Of a stretch of 64,000 nucleotides of DNA, positions 45,357 through 54,762 are shown piece by piece; within the stretch, counting starts at the first letter, position 1; every line of letters begins with the position of its first letter. The notes beneath the pieces are model-generated. The model searched no databases, was not told the origin of the DNA, and saw nothing but the letters and a program-made list of their open reading frames with translations. Position numbers and translations under genes: made by a program. The stretch is from Tupaia tana (lineage: Eukaryota; Chordata; Mammalia; Scandentia; Tupaiidae). The stretch lies in contig JAKSZU010000012.1 of assembly GCA_026018925.1 (NCBI GenBank), positions 31,490,055 to 31,554,054 on the forward strand. Direction: 5' to 3'.

Positions 45357-45618
45357 GGGACCAGCAGTTAGCATAATGGCTATGCTGCTGGACTCCCATG
45401 TAGTCAACCATGGTTTGAGTCCCGGACCCGGTGGCTTAAACTCATGCTGGGTGCATGTGCATGCATGCCCAAGATCCCAAGAGGAGAAGTGAGGAGAATG
45501 GATTGTGACGGGCCATCCCCCCCGGGGGGTGATTTCTCGCTTTCTGTCTGTCTGTCTGGCGAGTGCACGTGTGCCCTATAGCAAAAGAAAAAAACACCTC
45601 TCCCCCCCAAAAAAAAAA
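45357..45618 (+). repeat. SINE L
   Basis: 'gggaccagcagttagcataatgg'; flanks 'atctgctcaagg' on both sides. Confidence 0.92.
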
Positions 45619-45787
45619 TCTGCTCAAGGCTGCTGAAGTGGAAGGCCCAAGTTAGATGAAAGATATTAAATACTTGCCATATAGCAAAAGAAAAAAACAC
45701 CTCTCTCTTCCCCCCCCCCCCAAAAAAAAATCTGCTCAAGGCTGCTCAAGTGTAAGGCCCAAGTGAAGTGAAAGATATTAAATACTT
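45578..45787. repeat. Tandem duplication, unit about 103-107 bp
   Basis: Two direct copies (45578-45680, 45681-45787) each carry the SINE's last 40 bp (atagcaaaag...cacctctc, C-run, A-run) plus flank to 'gatattaaatactt'. The second has a C-run twice as long. Confidence 0.9.
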
Positions 45788-46364
45788 TGACACCTACAAG
45801 AAGCCAGACAATAGTAAGAGTTCTATTGCAGTAAGAATAGGTCACATGAGCTGCGCTTGTATGTGTGTAAAGTACAATAGCATTGTCATGAATATGCATA
45901 GCAGCATTGTTCTTACTGTTCCTTGGAGACCAGGATGCTGGCTTCAGTGAGCAAATTAAATACTCCCACCTGACTCAGAAATGTTGAATTGCTAACAACC
46001 TCCCTAAGGCTTTATCCTCTTCCTTTTTCTTAAGAGACTTCCCTCTGAGCTGCTAAGAGGCAGAGTTAGATTGAATTAGAGGCTTTTCTCTCTAGTAAAG
46101 AACCAAAATTCCAGTCAGTCAATACAAAAGTACCTATTAGGCACTTTTTGGTGTTTCCTACTGTGCTAGATACAAATACAAACCATCACAAACAGTTACT
46201 ATGGCTTATCATGGGGTAAGCAGCCTTTTAGGCAACTAGAGATTACTCAAGCTGAAATAGTTATGGTGCTATCTCAAGAAGGGAGAGCAGACTGCTGGTC
46301 TGACCAGCCAGCCAATGTAAAGACTTTTATGAGTTGACTGTGATAGGGAAGAAAGCATTAAAGG
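45788..46364. other. Mostly unique; possible L2 near 46100-46240
   Basis: 'aagtacctattaggcactttttggtg...tactgtgctagataca' hints at antisense L2. Confidence 0.35.
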
Positions 46365-46470
46365 GGAGCTATCAGGTGGCATGGTGGTTAAGATGCTGGG
46401 TCCAGGACTCGAACCGCGGTCAACTACATGGGAGTCCAGCGACATAGCCATCACACTAACTGCTGGTCCC
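46365..46470. repeat. Chimeric SINE remnant: plus S head joined to minus L head
   Basis: 'ggggagctatcaggtggcatggtggttaagatgct' runs directly into antisense 'gggtccaggactcgaaccgcggtcaactac...ctgctggtcccc'. Confidence 0.75.
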
Positions 46471-46616
46471 CCTTTTTTTGATTTTCATTTGCTTGGAATA
46501 TCTTTTTCCAGCCCTTCACTTTTAGTCTATGTATGTCTTTATCCATAAGGTAGAGTTATGACTTACCCGCCAGAAATAATAAATGGTACATAAAGATAAA
46601 TAAATGTACGTGTGAG

Positions 46617-46896
46617 GGGATCAGCAGTTAGCATAATGGCTATATCGCTGGACTCCCATGTAGCCACCCGTGGTTTGAGTCCCGGACCTGGTGGCTTAAA
46701 CTCATGCCGGGCGCATGTGCGTGCGTGCCCAAGATCCCGAGAGGAGAATGGAGGAGAAGAGATTGCGGCGTGGCCATCCCCACTGAGGGGTGATTTCTCG
46801 CTTTCTATCTCTCTGTCTCTCTCTGTCTTTCTGGTGAGCACAAGCGCCCTATAACAAAAAATAAAAAAAAGAAAAGAAAAGAAAAAAAACCCTCTC
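46617..46896 (+). repeat. SINE LY with TSD
   Basis: TSD aataaatgtacgtgtgag (46599-46616) and aataaatgtacctgtgag after the tail. The A tail precedes a displaced 'ccctctc'. Confidence 0.92.
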
Positions 46897-46922
46897 AATA
46901 AATGTACCTGTGAGCTAATCTA

Positions 46923-47002
46923 TTGGGTCGTCAGGAAAATCATGATGCATTTTTGCACAGGAAAACATAGAAAAATACGTCATGACTTTCCTGACAACCT
47001 AA
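46923..47002. mobile_element. Palindromic MITE, copy 3 (exactly 80 bp with TA TSD)
   Basis: Starts ttgggtcgtcaggaaaatca and ends gactttcctgacaacctaa, flanked by TA at 46921-46922 and 47003-47004. The arms pair over almost their whole length around a short centre. Confidence 0.9.
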
Positions 47003-47184
47003 TATTAAGTTTTTTTTTTTTCCCGTGGGGATTGGGCAAGCTGAGAACAGTTAATATAGACACAGAACTTTGCAATTTGCTCATATAGACAATAATTGAA
47101 AACTGAAGATGTGGGAGAATTTCTGAGGACCTGAGAAGAGAGCTGCACCTGGCCTGAGGTGTAGGATCTAAGAGGCCTGTAGGT

Positions 47185-47455
47185 TCTACCTGGTGGTGCA
47201 GTAGACAGCAAACTGAACTACAGTCCTGGGAGCCATGTGGCTAATGGCGAGTTTGGATCTCCAGGTCTTCGTGAAAACACACAGGTGCACAAAGGCACGT
47301 CTAAGGTCCTAACAAGCTAGAGGGCTGGGGCAAGGGAGTCATGGTGTGATGAGACCTTGTCCATGGTGCTACTTTTCCTCTCTCTCATGTGTACACAGCT
47401 TCTCCGTCATGAATAAAAATAAGTAAAACTTTAAAATAATAATAATAATGATAAT
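47185..47455 (+). repeat. SINE O
   Basis: 'ctggtggtgcagtagacagcaaactgaactac', 'tcctaacaagctagagggctggggc', (AAT)n tail. Confidence 0.65.
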
Positions 47456-47589
47456 AATAAAAGACAGACTGTAGAGAGAATATTGGCAGTGGGAGGAAGG
47501 TTTCATTCCAGGCCCTAGAAATGGTAAGAAACTATGTAACTTGGAGCATGGGAAACTAACATTGGGTAAATGATTGTTACTTGGCAGGA

Positions 47590-47740
47590 AGTGTGCTGTG
47601 TCCTCAGCATACGTTATCTCATTTAATACTAATAAGAACCCAGGACACAGCTCATTTATTATTCAAGTGCCCGGAACAATGGGATTACTTTACAAACTGT
47701 ATGGCTAAGAAAACTGATCTCAGCAATCAGCTGGTAAGTG
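47590..47740 (-). repeat. MIR remnant
   Basis: 'catacgttatctcatttaatactaataagaaccc' and 'ggctaagaaaactgatctcagc' match antisense MIR. Confidence 0.6.
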
Positions 47741-48030
47741 AGGTAGATTAAGTGTGGCCACAAATTCTTTTCAGCCCCTGTCATTGAGACCACCATCTAA
47801 TGAAGCGGGTCCATCTTTCTGGAGGATGAGAGGCTGCACGGAAGGTGCCTAGTCAAGCCACACCTGTGGGGCCACGACGACTCCACTAGCCTGACCGTCC
47901 ATCCGGCTGAATGTAACAGCATGAGTGAGATCAGGTGAAACCAGCAGAGGAACTGCCCAACTGGTCCTCATAATTGTGTCACTGCTCTAAGTTGCTAAGT
48001 AACGGAGTGGCTTGTTACACAGCAATAGAT
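47741..48030 (+). repeat. MLT1-like LTR remnant
   Basis: 'ctaagttgctaagtaacggagtggcttgttacacagcaatagataataa' is the typical MaLR end. Confidence 0.6.
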
Positions 48031-48329
48031 AATAACCGGCTTCGACTTCAGGCTGTCCTTGTTCCAAAGCAGATGTTCTTTCCTTAACGCTACTACCACT
48101 TTGTCACCCATAACATAGCAGTGTTTGATAAGATAATCTATTAAGCCTCTTTTGCATTCTGAATAAAATTCTATTCTAGATGCACAGAATTAAAGACGTC
48201 CAAAGGCCTGTCTGGATAACAAGAGAAGGCCAGTCTAAAATAGATGGAAGGTTCTTGTTGAAGAGGTAATAGAAGGAACAGTCTGACAGCACAGCCATTC
48301 CGAGCAAAAGCTGGGGTAGGACGCGCTTG

Positions 48330-48510
48330 CCCTGCCAGCAAGAGCTCTGTGAGTTTGAGCAAATCCTATGCCCCCCCTATGCTTTTGTATTCCCATCTCT
48401 TAAAAGGTAATAAAACAGAAACCTTTTCAAAGTCTTGTTACAAATGAGGCGACACGTAAAAACCTAGAACAGACACTGACTTAGAGTCAGCACTCAATAC
48501 ATGGATGCCA
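48330..48510 (+). repeat. MIR remnant
   Basis: 'gtattcccatctcttaaaa' and 'acctagaacagacactgacttagagtcagcactcaataca'. Confidence 0.65.
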
Positions 48511-48682
48511 AGTAGACTGAGGAAGAGATCCGAGGCAGAGAGTCTAGGTTGCTGTTGAGATAATGGTGAAATCACAAAGGCCATGACACAGTGCTGATGT
48601 CTGTCTATGGTGGTCGCGTGGCCCTTCTAAACATTCAAGAGTCTGGAAAATTTCTGTGGATGAATTGTTAAATTTTTCTTTT

Positions 48683-48731
48683 CTCTTCTTTCTTTCTTTC
48701 TTTCTTTTTTTTTTTTTTTTTTCTTTTTTTT
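48683..48731. repeat. (TTCT)n / T-rich simple repeat
   Basis: Simple repeat with no SINE body attached. Confidence 0.85.
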
Positions 48732-48879
48732 GCATCTCCATGTCAGAGAATTACAGCAAGTCGTTTTAGGATCTGAAGTCTTTAACACTACATAATATAT
48801 TCAGCTATAAAGTATTTCACATCTTTTTGTCATTTGATCACTACTCTGCAAGTAATTAGGAACCAAGGGATGAGAGTTC

Positions 48880-49135
48880 TAGTCTTTCATTCAACAAATA
48901 TTGATGCAGCACTTACCATGTGCTGGGCTCTTTGCTCTACAAGAAATAAAGGGCAACAGGAATGGTTCTATTCCCACAGAAGTCCTGGGAAAGGGGAGAA
49001 GAGTAAGCAGGCCGTTATGTCCGGGGTGTTACATCTGCCTTATTGGGAGTAGTATGGGGTACTATGACGTGCTCGCAGGAAGTATTCGTGATTCAGACTG
49101 GGGAGACAGACCCAATAAATTACATGCCAGTTCCT
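48880..49135 (-). repeat. L2 remnant
   Basis: 'attcaacaaatattgatgcagcacttaccatgtgctgggctctt' matches antisense L2 3' end. Confidence 0.65.
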
Positions 49136-49334
49136 GAAATAAAGTGACTTAAGTGGAGAGCTGAGAGATAAGGAGTTAGCCAGGTTGATGCCTGAGATGT
49201 TGCCATGAGTCAAGGCTAGCTGGCTTAAATGGTGGGCTTGTGCTGAGGAGTGGTGAAGAGAATTCCGCATAGGTACGATGGGGCTTCTGCCTTTGGGATT
49301 CCATTCCTGGCAGCCATGGATAAGAAAACAGTTA

Positions 49335-49669
49335 TTGGGTCATCGGAAAAGTCACGATGCATTTTTTTTTGTTTTTGGAGAGGTTTTTGCTATAGGGTGC
49401 GTGTGCTCGCCAAACAGACAGAGAGACAGAAAGCGAGAAATCACCCCCCAGGGGGGATGGTCACGCCGCAATCCCTTCTCCTCCATTCTCCTCTTGGGAT
49501 CTTGGGCATGCATGCACACGCGCCCAGCGTGAGTTTTAAGCCACCGGGTCTGGGACACGAACTGCAGTCGACTACATGAGAATCCAGTGACATAGCCATT
49601 ACGCTAACTGCTGGTTCCCTTGCATAGAGAAACATAGAAAAATACACCATGATTCTTCTGACAACCCAA
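49335..49669. mobile_element. Palindromic MITE, copy 4, split by a SINE
   Basis: The left arm is 49335-49360 (ttgggtcatcggaaaagtca...), the right arm 49621-49669 (tgcatagagaaacatag...acaacccaa). A young L SINE in minus orientation fills the gap, so this MITE was in place before the SINE landed. Confidence 0.85.
49361..49620 (-). repeat. SINE LY inserted in a MITE
   Basis: 'ggagaggtttttgctatagggtgcgtgtgctcgcc' to head 'cattacgctaactgctggttccc'. The MITE halves lie on both sides. Confidence 0.93.
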
Positions 49670-49960
49670 CAGTTCACTAGGAACCAGAAGTCACTGATCA
49701 GTAGTATAATAAAATTGACTTAGAGAACACATCTCATGGCGTGACCCGGAGAGAGAGAAGAATAGGAGAATATGAGACTAAGGGACAGTTTATCTCTTGG
49801 ATCATCAACGGTCAGAAGAACAAACGGTAGTTAAATGGGAAAAATAAGTGTCAGGTAACTTAGAATCTGATCCTTGGTCAGCCAAGAGCTCCCTTTTAAT
49901 ATGTGATGTTAGGTAACAAATTTCCTTTCTCTAAGCGCGAGTTTCCCCATCTGTAAGCGA

Positions 49961-50032
49961 ATGGGTTGTCGAAAAAGTCATGACACATTTTTTGCATAGA
50001 AAAAATATGTCATGACTTTTTTGACAACCCGA
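49961..50032. mobile_element. Palindromic MITE, copy 5 (best-paired arms)
   Basis: Begins atgggttgtcgaaaaagtca and ends catgacttttttgacaacccga, about 72 bp. Its arms pair almost perfectly. It sits within a MIR remnant and only 290 bp from copy 4. Confidence 0.85.
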
Positions 50033-50629
50033 TGTGTGGGTTGGACTATTTAAGAGGAGACAGGAAGGAACTGCTGCTACAGCACAGAAAGTGAAAGTGT
50101 CAGACAAGCAGAATAACACTCCAATGTAGATGGCAACATGGGGGCTCGACCGCAACCCAAAGTGTGAGGAATTCAGGATCTGATGCTGAGCCTGGGAAGT
50201 CACTAGTGACCAATTCTAAAATGGCAAGTAGCCTTCCTAGGTTCATGCTCACTTCCCTGGCTGTTCACTGAAGGTTTGCAGAGGAGAGGAGATTGTGACT
50301 TTCACCTCTGTGCCTGTCCTGTTTCCTGCTCGCGGCCCCTCTGCCTTCCTCTTTCTGTCATAGGGAACTCCGAGAAGGTATATGAAAACCTGAGCCTAGA
50401 GGAGCAGAGCCCAAACCAAAGCTGATTGCAAATGGTGACCCTCCAGGCCTCAGAGGATGATCTTTAGAAAACAGTTCCGGACCAAGGCTGCACAGGAGAG
50501 AAGCATGGGGAGGGGCTCAGGGAAAAACATTTAATAGACACAAGAATTCATGTGAACAAGGCAATTAGATTACAGAATGATATACCATGACAGAGTAAAA
50601 GGAAGAACATTGTCCTTTCTTTTGAGATA
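50033..50629. other. No recognised feature
   Basis: Unique-looking sequence. Confidence 0.35.
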
Positions 50630-50935
50630 CATATATCTCAAAAAAATTATATATATGTGTATATATATATAAATATATAAATACATACTATATATTATAT
50701 CATATATCATTTTATTCTAAAACATAAATGATACTTTATTTAAATATTTTTCTATTTTATTATATATAATATAAATATATAACATATTATATATATTTAT
50801 ATACAAAATTGGTCTGTCTAGCACCCATCCTTTATCTTATATAAATAATACATAATATTTTATATAATATTTATATTTATAATAACATATACTAATTATA
50901 TATGTGTGTGTATATATATATTTATATATATAAAA
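50630..50935. repeat. Long AT-rich (TATA)n-type tract
   Basis: About 300 bp almost wholly A/T with many self-complementary stretches; low complexity. Confidence 0.85.
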
Positions 50936-51077
50936 TCCCCTTTGTAATAAAGAGAATTTCTTATAGGTAGAATGAGATTTCTGCTGTTGGGATTCCATTC
51001 CTGACAGCCACAGATAACACAGATAAGACAAAACCTAGTTCATTAGGAACCAGAGGTGACTAAACAGCAGTATAGTT

Positions 51078-51346
51078 GGGAACCAGCAGTTAGCGTAATG
51101 GCTATGTTGCTGGACTCCCATGTAGTCGACCGCGGTTCGCATCTCGGACCCGGTGGCTTACAACTCACGCCGGGCGCATGTGCGTGCGTGCCCAAGATCC
51201 CGAGAGGAGAATGGAGGAGAAGGGATTGCGGCGTGACCATCCCCCTGGGGGGTGATTTCTCGCTTTCTGTCTCTATGCCTCTCTGTCTGTCTGGCGAGCG
51301 CATGCGCCCTATAGCAAAAAACCTCTCCAAAAAAAAAAAAAAAACA
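51078..51346 (+). repeat. SINE LY with TSD
   Basis: TSD acagcagtatagt at 51064-51076 and 51351-51363. Box A tagcgtaatgg at 51091-51101; box B ggttcgcatct at 51134-51144. Confidence 0.95.
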
Positions 51347-51636
51347 AAAAACAGCAGTATAGTAAAACTGACCTAGAGAAGGCATCTCAGAGCATGACCC
51401 AGAGAGAGACTAGACTGGAAAGAATGTGAGACTACGGGACCGTTCATCTCTTGGGTCATCAATGATCAGAAGAATAAAGAGTAATTGAATGAAAGGGTAG
51501 TTGGAATGAACATTGAAGGTGTACAATGTAATGTATTTTTTAAGATAATGAATGTGGTAATATTCTTGATTTGATTATCACACACTACATGCATGCTTTG
51601 AAAAACCGTATTTTACCCCTCAGAAATATACAACAG

Positions 51637-52001
51637 TTGGGGGCCAGCAGTTAGTGTAATAACTATGTCGCTGAACTCCCATGTAGTTGACCACAGTTTG
51701 AGTCCTGGGCCCAGTGGCTTAAACTCACGCCGGGCACGTGTGCGTGCATGCCCAAGATCCCGAGAGGAGAATGGTGGAGAAGGGATTGCGGTGTGGCCAT
51801 CCCCTCTGGGGGTTGATTTCTCGCTTTCTATCTCTCTGTCTTTCTGGTGAGCGCACGCACCCTATAGCAAAAAACTCTCAATATATATATATGCACATAT
51901 ACATATACGTATATATGTATATATACATATACATATATGTGCATATATATATTTGTTCTATGTGTGTATATATATATATATATGTGTTGTGTTGTGTGTA
52001 T
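51637..52001 (+). repeat. SINE L whose tail is a (TA)/(CATA)n microsatellite
   Basis: Flanks atatacaacagttg and tatacacaacagttg bracket the unit. Body ends at 'ccctatagcaaaaaactctca' (51880); the next 120 bp are TATA/TACATA repeats in place of an A tail. Confidence 0.88.
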
Positions 52002-52024
52002 ATATACACAACAGTTGCGCAAGT

Positions 52025-52262
52025 TGATGCCATGGTGACTGAAGCAGCTGGATCCCACATGGCCGACTTGAGTCCTAGACTGGCGGTTTGAAAACCACAC
52101 TAGGTGCATGTGTGTGTGTGCTCAAAATCCTAAGAGGATGGAGGAGAAGGGATTGCAATATAGACATCACCATTAGGGGATGATCCTCACTTTCCCTTTC
52201 TCTCTCTTCATCGGTCTCTCTTTGGTGATCATGCCCACCATATAACAACAACAGCAACAAAA
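52025..52262 (+). repeat. SINE O
   Basis: 'gttgatgccatggtgactgaagcagctggatccc' to 'ccatataacaacaacagc'. Confidence 0.78.
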
Positions 52263-52944
52263 GAGAGATACAATTAAATATAACTAAGAAATTCAAAATG
52301 AAAAATGAAACTGTAGTGGACACAATCATCGGTCTGTCTAGCACCCATCCTTTATCTTAGAACAGTACCCGTCTTCTTTTTGAACATCAGCTCCCCCACT
52401 CCAATCATGTAGCTCTGGAAGGGGCTAGAAAACATAACATCCTTCTCCCTTGACACAAGGTGGGTATGTCACCAAGGAGAACTTTGCAAACTGGAAATAA
52501 TGGAAGAGGTTCAGTTCCTCTCAGACAGCAAAACTGTGAGAAGGAGCCAGAAGCTATTAGTAACCATATCCTCGCTATGTGGAGGAAGCCAGTATATAGT
52601 CGGTAGACTGACACCCGGAGAAGAGAAAGCGGGGCTGTGAGGTAGGGAGGGGAAGGGGGGGGAACAAGAATACAATGGCATTATCCTGCCTGTTTCCAGT
52701 TGTCTTGGAGGCCCAGCTACAACATTTGTCATGATTTTGGGGGGTTTTCTGGGTCTAGCAATCAAAAAGGTATTGCGTTCTCAGGAATCTGTTTTCTGCA
52801 GGTGACTACTATGATACTATGTTAGACATAAAGCCACTCCTGGTCCTGGACCCCATAGGGCCACCTTCCCTGGAGTAGCCCCTTCTCATGTGCTTAGAGT
52901 TTTAGTTTACCAAGTATTATCACAACTTCTAAATTGCTCTTCAT
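52263..52944. other. No recognised feature
   Basis: Unique-looking. 'cggtctgtctagcacccatcctttatctta' (52331-52360) also occurs at 50811-50840, hinting at a small dispersed duplication. Confidence 0.4.
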
Positions 52945-53200
52945 GGGCCGCTCCGTAGCACAGCAGTTAAGTACTGCACGGAGAAGGCTGGATCCCACAT
53001 GGCTGACAGGTTCGAGTCCCAGTCCTGGCTGCTTAAAAAGCATGCCAGGCATCTATGTTCATGCCCAGGATCCTGGTGGGGTGGAGAATTGGAGGAAAGA
53101 GGATTGCAGCATGACCTTATCCTGCTGTGAGGTGTTTTCTGTCTGGGTATCTTGCTCACATGCCCTCCAGCAGAAACATAAATAAATATAAATAAATAAA
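52945..53200 (+). repeat. SINE O
   Basis: 'gggccgctccgtagcacagcagttaagtactgcac', 'ggtggggtggagaattggagg', AT tail. Confidence 0.8.
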
Positions 53201-53229
53201 CCCTTTGAGGTGCACAGGGCAGGGAAACA

Positions 53230-53320
53230 CCTGTTTTGCATTAAGAATAGTGCAGTGAAGTGATTTACCCAAAGTCACACAGTAAGTTAAACGTAGAACA
53301 AACTCTTGAACCCGGGACAT
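53230..53320 (-). repeat. MIR remnant
   Basis: 'gtgatttacccaaagtcacacagtaag' and 'tcttgaacccggga' match antisense MIR. Confidence 0.65.
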
Positions 53321-53394
53321 GGATTTTACTCTTTTCATATGCCCAGCCCTCTTTCCACTTAGGCAAGGCCACTAGAATGGCTCAGGATATGTTG

Positions 53395-53490
53395 CTCATT
53401 TGTTTAACAAACACCAATGAGCTTGTGTGAGGGCCAAGCACCACACTAGGGCCCAGAGAACCACATGAGCCTTCACCAAGCTGATAATCT
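53395..53490 (-). repeat. L2 remnant
   Basis: 'ttaacaaacaccaatgagcttgtgtgagggccaagcacc' matches antisense L2. Confidence 0.5.
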
Positions 53491-53514
53491 ATTTATTTTT
53501 TAACATTTATTTTA

Positions 53515-53699
53515 TTTTTTAAAAAATTATTTATTTATTTAATGAATTATTATTATTACTTTAAATTTGCTATAGGACACATGCACTCTGATCAGAGAGA
53601 GAGAGAAAATGAGAGAGCAAGCCACCAAGTATGGGGCCCAAACCACAGTCAGCCATGTGCGAGTCCAGTGTCCTGACCACCATGCTACCTACTGGTCCC
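53515..53699 (-). repeat. SINE S/L hybrid
   Basis: Contains 'ttgctataggacacatgcactc' (L end) next to 'gagagagcaagccaccaag' (S body) and head 'ccatgctacctactggtccc'. Confidence 0.82.
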
Positions 53700-54587
53700 G
53701 ACACATGAGCATGGGTCAGGGAATGGGCGACTAGAATAATGCGTGGTGAATAGATGGTACGGGGAGTACAGAGTCCTTCCGAAGCAGCTGGAAGGGCCAG
53801 TAAGTCTGCTCTGATTAGAGCTGAAAGGATTCTCCACTGGGCCCCTGCTTTCTTACCTAGCCCCTTTTGTGAATCAGAAAAAAAGGAATAAAACAAATAA
53901 TTATTTTATAAAACAAACCAAAAAGATGTCCTTTCCTCAAAATACTTGACCACCGACTGCCAGGAAATAGTCATGAAAATATATAAATCTGTAATATCTA
54001 GTCTATGATTGGCACACCCTAGGTGTGTTATGGCATGCAATCGTCGCAACTGTGTGGCACTCTGCTTCCTGAAGAAAGTAGCGTATAAGCTGAGATCCCA
54101 AGGTGAGCACGAATTAGCCGGCTGCCCACCTGCAGCCCCAGGCCTGTCAGAGAGCTAGGGCAGCTGCCAGGCACGCCATTATTTATTTAGGTAGCCTGGC
54201 CCTCCTGTGGCTGCTCCGGTGTCTTTGCTGACGCCACAGTCCCTTTGCCCCGGGCTTCGGTCTAGTCTCCCATGGAATCCAGAGCACTCTCTCCCCACAG
54301 GTCATTCAATCTCCCTGGACCTGTCTACCAGGGACCAGGTTAAGAGTTTGTTTCTGGACTGTAGCCCTCAGTGGTGCTTAATTCAGAAAGGAAGCAACCC
54401 CAAGAGGAAACAGGATCCTCTGTGGGAGGGCCTCTCCTAACGGTAAAGGATCTGAGGCCTGGGGAGTGAACAGCCTCCCTCTGGCTGCTGTTAATGATGT
54501 GATTCCTTCATCTGCAGTTTTTTGTTTGGTTTTATTTTATCTGTGTTTTTTTCTTAGCTCAACACAAGAAATAATTAAGAAAGGCAC
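53700..54587. other. No recognised feature
   Basis: Unique-looking sequence. Confidence 0.35.
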
Positions 54588-54762
54588 AGGGCCGACAGGT
54601 GGCATGGTGGTTAAGGATGCTGGACTCCCACATGGCTGACCGTGGTTTGGGTCCCAGACCTGGTAGCTTACTTCCTCACTTTCTCTCTTCTCTCTCTCTC
54701 TCACACATCTCTTGTCAAATTTAAATAAATAAATAAAGTTAAATAAAATAATTCTTTAAAAT
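54588..54762 (+). repeat. SINE S
   Basis: 'cagggccgacaggtggcatggtgg' to 'gttaaataaaataattct'. Confidence 0.92.
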
